Shown here: one piece after another, positions 59,101 through 64,000 of the stretch
Layout: the number at the start of each line of letters is the position of its first letter
Position numbering within the stretch: the first letter of the stretch is position 1
Origin: Pristionchus mayeri
Taxonomy: Eukaryota; Nematoda; Chromadorea; Rhabditida; Neodiplogasteridae
DNA length: 64,000 nucleotides
Reading direction: 5' to 3'
NCBI GenBank assembly: GCA_036245805.1
Contig: BTRK01000005.1
Span: forward strand, 3,348,001 to 3,412,000
Translations under genes and position numbers: made by a program
The notes under the pieces: generated by a model
What the model saw: the letters and a program-made list of their open reading frames with translations, nothing else
What the model was told of the DNA's origin: nothing
The model's database searches: none

Positions 59101-59972
59101 ACGATTGTGTGAAAAGCGTCACCGAAGAGTACGGTGGTCCATCTTCTTGGTCTTCCTGTGACTGTCTTCCCGAGTGCTACCAAGAAGTGTACACAATGGA
59201 AGCTACCCGAGCCCCTCTACCATTCAAGGTGCGGAGTAGGACGTAGATGTGAACTTGAATGCACGTGTAGGGATGGGATTAATATTCGGAGATAGGATAG
59301 CAACGAAGAACAGGAAGGTTTGGGGACAGTGGATAGCATGCAGTCAAACATTTATGTGAGGAAAAATCTGATTGTTGCTTCCTGAAACAGATAAATAATA
59401 TAGTTGCCGAAATGTGCTAACGTCACTCACGGATGTCCGGAAATGATGGAGAAAGTCGGCCGTCTCACTATCTACATGGATTCACTCGAGAGCGTCGTCT
59501 ATGTCGAGGTGGAGAAGATGACGGTAAGAACTCACCATAAGCCCTTTAAAAACAACTATTCCTGTGTTTTTTTTTCAAGCCATCCTACCAATATTTTCAC
59601 TCTCTCAACAATAATGCATGTGCATATTTGGATATTTGTATTTAAAACTCCCTCATAATTCGCTAATCTCAGCTCTCGGCATTCTTCTCGCAAATCGGCA
59701 ATGCGCTGGGCCTCATGGTGGGCCTTTCCGTCGTGGGCATCCTGGAGATTCTCATCCTTTGCGGAATTCTCGGGAAGGGCATGTACAAGAAGTCTAAGAT
59801 CAGCTTTAATCGTGTCTTCCTGTCCAACTTGAAAATAAAGTTAACCTGTTACATTGTTGCATTTTGTGCATCAAAATATGCATGGAACATTTTCAAATAT
59901 AGTTTAATCTTTGACTTCCTTATGAGGGTCACTCAATTCTGCAACAAAATGCAAATACAGTGTCTCTCCTAA
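56166..59972 (+). pseudogene. EGF-DEG/ENaC channel (EGAS-like), disrupted
   Basis: Fifteen exons are traceable. Exons 1-3 and 5 encode EGF-like modules (CRCNNYAGKYCEF; CTCSAGFTGSDCD; CSCSPAYVGPTCG); exon 4 (56950-57199) is a Thr-rich mucin linker. The channel part follows: GNCYTFN (58116), AYIHSPGTPFYQGG (58578), GCYSACYQDKVMEKCGC (58897), CDCLPEC (59157) and the second membrane helix ALGLMVGLSVVGILEIL (59700) with the GxS pore motif. EGF plus amiloride-sensitive channel is the layout of nematode EGAS subunits, plasma-membrane cation channels. Two lesions break the frame: TAG at 57958-57960 in an otherwise perfect exon, and a one-base shift at about 58140-58215. The first membrane helix and start were not found. 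Everything else is in phase, so the damage is recent, polymorphic or an assembly error. Confidence 0.75.
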
Positions 59973-61434
59973 ACTCGTCCATCTTTCTACTTCCTTTCCT
60001 TTCCCAGCACATCCACATGAGCCACTCCGTACCTGGCATGCCACCAACATGCCTCCAATTTCACGTCCGTCTGCTAGGCTATCTGACTCCCTCCCTCTTC
60101 ATAGGCCTTCCGCTTCTCACAACCCGGCACCGCATCACTTTCTCAAGACCTATTTTCCACACGCTACAAAGTAACTACTCCTCATCTACATTTCTCTTCG
60201 GAGTAGAAATAATGATTTGATTGATCGATTCAAGGCTCGCCTAATTGGCATATTCATATCGCAGATTTCTGGCCTACTTCGCACAGAATTACCTCGTTTC
60301 TAATCATTCTTCTATGCCTTCACGTGAAGGTAAGAACCTCCCTTCGGCTTGTCTCTTTCATTCGTATCTACATATTCATGATGTATTGTTTCAGAGCAAC
60401 TATAATTTTGCGATATGTTTTGTTGTGTTTTCATCTGATGTCTCGTGATTATTCCCAACTATGCAATGCATCAGAACGAAGCCAATTTTTGTTGGAAAAA
60501 ATTCATCGATCGACATTATTCTCAGCAGAAAACATCGAAACGAACGTACAACAATCGATCGTGCGTTCACAGTTGATCGATACGCGGGACAAACTACATT
60601 CAAAAGGGTGAGTGGTATGAGATCATCGTAAGAGGAGTGGTGTGTGGTGTGGGGAGAAAGGGTGCAGCGAGTGCGCGCACGTCGGTCGACGAATCGCAAC
60701 TCACTGCTGGGTGGCTATTTACACGTATGTATTAGGGGGTAGGGAGACGCTCAAAGATGAACGAAACGAGGTTTTGCGGTTTCGCAGGGGGTCAAAAATA
60801 GTAGTACTGAAAAAATACAGAAAAGTTTAGTCCGCGGAGGACCGGAAAGTATAGCCGTATACAATTTTTAGGGATTTTTTCCAGTTTTTTTACTTGCGGA
60901 AGAAATGGATAGAGTAGAGGGGGATAGGATAGGCCGTACAAGAAAATGAACAGTGGAAAAGGGTTACAAAATAAACTCGCGATTACAAGGAGAGTAAATC
61001 ACCGTACTAAACCTGATTGGTTGGGACATAAAGAGGGTGAGGGGTGGGTACTACGCTGGGTCGGGGGGTCTTAAGATTAGTCAACAACTCGAAACTACAA
61101 CGAATACGACAGCGTTACACATTTTTTTAGGAACAACGATGAATTTCTGGGTTGGGCGCATTTTTTCTCGTGTTTTGCGAGTTTTTTTCACGGTAGGAAA
61201 CCTTTTCACGACACGTCTACGAAAGGAGAGTGGTTAGTACTGTGCAGCAGCTAAAGAATACAAACAATCGATAAATGATCGATGAGAGAAAAGAAGTGAG
61301 GGTCCGACACAGACCGACTGGGAACCAAATATGCGGTGTGTACGGAGCAGGGTTCAGTGTGGTGTGTGAGATGGTGCAGATTAGTACGAGGTTTGCTAAA
61401 GAGCAGAATGGTTGGCGCACGAGGGTACGGTAGT
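59973..61434. other. Intergenic, no gene recognised
   Basis: May hold an alternative 3' exon of the channel gene (open frame at 60008-60108 after a TTTCCCAG acceptor), but this could not be confirmed. Otherwise short ORFs only. Confidence 0.35.
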
Positions 61435-62959
61435 CTAGTATCCGATATTTCCCAATTCAATGAGTACGGAAATCGCGATAGACTCCCGTTCGGAGAGGTC
61501 ACTCGCAGCGAGCAGCTTTGCCATCTGCGGATCCGCGATGTTGTGAGGGTCCTGCAAGGATTGTGGTGAGCATACGGTATCGTGGTGTGGTGTTTGGTGT
61601 GATTTTCGTAAGGTCGCTTATTGAAAATTTACCTTGAATCGCGGGCTGGAGGGGCGCGGAGAGAAGTCGGATGAGTGGTCGCTGAGCTCCTCGAGCGGCG
61701 ACTCGGAGATGGGAGGAGACATCCAATTCGGCTCTGAAACAATGATTGAATTATTACAAATTTGCGCCCAAGAGAGTTGTAGGTCTAGTGCAAAATTACA
61801 GATGAATGTTATCTAAGTTTCGCATATTTCTAACAAGAATTGAATCCAAATTCATATTTTGACACTGTCGTTTCGATGAAAGGTGATGAATGCATGTTTC
61901 TGATTTTTCGAAATACGGCTTCGCAGAGCCGTAGAATAGCAAAACAACTCACGTCCATGGGAGTTCACCGGGAGCTGGTGGTGCACGGGCGAGGCAAGCG
62001 CCGCCTGCGTGGCGTACAGCTGCTGCTGATGGTGAGCGAGCTGCAAGAGGGGGTCATTAGTAAGTAATTTTTGATATATTGACGAAGAACGATAAATCGA
62101 AAAATTAGTATGAGAGGTTTGTTGAACTACTGCTGAAACATATCGCATTTCCGGACAATTCTAATTTTACAGCATGAGTATGTGGATAAAAAATTTACTT
62201 TGATTTCGGTAATTAACTAATACAGATAATAATCAATAATTACCTGAGCATGCATGACCTGCTGGTGCATCACTTGCTGCAGGAGGTGCGCCGTGATCTG
62301 AGGATTCGACATGAGCGAAGCGAGGAGGATGGGAGAAATCTGCAAATGGATGATTCACAATGCATGATTCACTTGATGTCAGAGTAGAAAAACAATATTA
62401 GGTTTCCGTAGAATTGCGTGATGTATGCGTTCAATAATCACTATATCCCGAAACAAACAGTTGGGTTTCACGAATACAATAAATGCTAGTACACTCATTG
62501 CAAGCAATAAATATTCAATTCGCAGGAATGAATAAAAATCAATAATCTACATACCTGAGAGGCCTGGCCCTGCGCGATCGCTGCGGCGAGCAGTGCGGCA
62601 GTGGCGGAGGCGCCGGGAGGCGGCACCATGCTCTGATCCTGAACGGAAAATGTGGAATACTGTAGGTTTCGACAACTTTCACTCTAATGCAAATTTCGAA
62701 ACGGTCCATGCTGTTTCGACTACACCAAAGCCTGATCGATAAGTGCGGACGTGTAATCGTCGTTAGTACACTATCAACGATGCTATACAAACTGAGCGCG
62801 CTCGCTCACGCTAGAGCTGCTACATAAACTATCCTTGTAGCAGAAAGGCACAAAATCAATAGATAATCTGCTATCGTAACCATCTAATTTCTACCTGGCA
62901 GTACTGTCCCTCATCGGCAACTGGGAGACCCTCGGCGTTGTGTGCGACCATTTCCGACT
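61435..62959 (-). CDS. Gln/His/Ala-rich protein, C-terminal part
   Basis: Six exons in phase on the minus strand: 62959-62895, 62638-62555, 62339-62244, 62040-61953, 61733-61633, 61551-61435 (TAG). They encode about 183 residues: SEMVAHNAEGLPVADEGQYC, then an Ala-rich ATAALLAAAIAQGQA, a Gln/His-rich HLLQQVMHQQVMHAQ / AHHQQQLYATQAAL, a Ser/Pro/acidic PPISESPLEELSDHSSDF and a C-terminus ending ELGNIGY. Low-complexity Q/H/A tracts and a Ser-acidic segment are usual in nuclear regulators and RNA-binding cofactors, but no DNA- or RNA-binding domain is visible, so the function is only a guess. The first exon shown starts mid-codon after a TTGCAG acceptor; upstream exons lie beyond 62959, possibly outside the window. 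Confidence 0.65.
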
Positions 62960-64000
62960 CTGCAATCATTAATTTGAGGATTACGGTAAGTGGGAAGTAC
63001 AGTATTATCCGAAAACGATCAATAGAGCGCGATGAGTAATGGCGGCGCCGAGAATGTTCTATGGGGCAAAGATACGTGTGAGTGTGTGCGGGAAGGCGAG
63101 GGGAGGGGTATACATCGGAAAGTGGAGGAAAGAAGAGAAGAGGAGTGGACGTGGGGGGATTGCCCCGCGTTGCCGTCGTTGATAAGATAAGGCGAGCGAG
63201 AGCGATCGAACAGTGTGATATCAACCGAATGCACTTCGGAAATGACAAGGTTAATCAGTATGAGTATCACTGGGAGGAGATGAGCGGCTGTGCTAACAAA
63301 GCCCAACTCCGCCCCACCCTAAACTCTTACGATTCCTCCCTCGCATTCACTAGCCATTATAATATCGGGCCCTCGTGTTCAGCACCCTTCAGCTCTCTTC
63401 TCTCCTTCTCCCTCTCTTCGCTCTAGCCGAGCCAGCCTCTACCAACCAACGTCCATCACCCTTCCCCTCTCTCCCCGCTCTGCTATTGATCCAGTGGAAA
63501 AAAAGAGGAGAAAAGACGAGGAAGTCAGAGAAAAACGCGGCGCAGAACAAAGAACGTCGCTACATGTGCAAGCAATTTAGTGCACCAGGACACTCAAAGA
63601 TATCAGCCGCATAAGGCTTACTGCTTTCTAGGAATACTCCCCATCGTCGCATCAAAGAACGCTAATGCAGCCTCGCATGAGTCGGGAATGAGTGGAAATG
63701 ATGGTGAGAGGAAGTGAGAATCGACTACTATTCCAACGATTGGTAAGGAGGTTGTATTTATAGCCGAACCCGCTACATGAAGCCATTAATTGCTCCAGGA
63801 CAAGTAAGATAGAAATCGAACGCTCGTATAATTCACTTGGTAAGTAAGTACTCTCCAGATTCACATCAGATAACGCTAATTCGGTCTCGCATCAGTCGGA
63901 AGGAAGGAGTAATGTTTATGGGGAAGCCACGACTACTATACCTACCACTCTCTCGTGGGAAATGCCGTATTTATATCTCTACCAAGCCGTTCCTAGGCGA
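62960..64000. other. Upstream/intergenic, no gene recognised
   Basis: Would contain the 5' exons or promoter of the minus-strand gene. The overlapping ORFs on both strands (63019-63426) are CT/GA-biased and lack splice-consistent structure. A direct repeat of GCTAAT(G/T)C(A/G)G(C/T)CTCGCAT occurs near 63661 and 63875. Confidence 0.35.

Noticed and set aside
61838..62148. ORFs on both strands overlapping 62 kb
   Set aside because: Shadows of exon 62040-61953 of the minus-strand Gln/His-rich gene.

Overview
This is a eukaryotic window, most likely from a free-living rhabditid or diplogastrid nematode. The genes have many short exons (mostly 40-150 nt), introns with GT donors and TTTTCAG-type acceptors, and the families are nematode-typical: Srd-like and Srg/Srv-like chemoreceptors and an EGF-DEG/ENaC channel. 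The very high intron density would suit a Pristionchus-like diplogastrid, but the species cannot be fixed from this sequence. There are no bacterial operons, CRISPR arrays or rRNA genes.

Layout. 1-18 kb is almost all mobile or repeated DNA: two short secreted-peptide first exons (1371 and 6787) with matching TATA boxes, a hAT-type MITE with an 8-bp target duplication, a 1.1-kb nested palindrome, a complete maT (DD37D) mariner with an intact 342-aa transposase, a CUB-domain pseudogene, a 2.7-kb foldback holding a TTAA-type MITE, a second CUB pseudogene split by a 5.4-kb palindromic satellite, and a Tc1-like foldback. 19.6-27.0 kb holds the best gene: a 26-exon minus-strand gene for a 769-aa mucin-like, SEA-domain-like, single-pass membrane protein. 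27-37.6 kb has no recognisable gene but many short CT/GA hairpin elements. 37.6-44.3 kb is a chemoreceptor cluster: an Srd-like gene, an intact Srg/Srv-like gene, a partly duplicated broken copy, and two MITEs sitting exactly at splice junctions. 47-48.3 kb has a poly(A)-binding-protein RRM fragment beside a 907-bp hAT-like element that carries a short secreted-protein ORF. 50-55.7 kb is three foldback elements in a row plus a solo LTR with a 5-bp duplication. 56.2-60.0 kb encodes an EGF plus DEG/ENaC channel with a stop and a frameshift. 61.4-63.0 kb is the 3' part of a minus-strand Gln/His/Ala-rich protein gene running leftwards.

The genes do not form one pathway. The dominant theme is the density of long inverted repeats (roughly 14 kb of 64 kb) and their interaction with genes: repeats inside introns, MITEs whose target duplications copy splice sites, and gene fragments in or beside elements. 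Exon boundaries were derived by hand from reading-frame phase; no homology search was possible.
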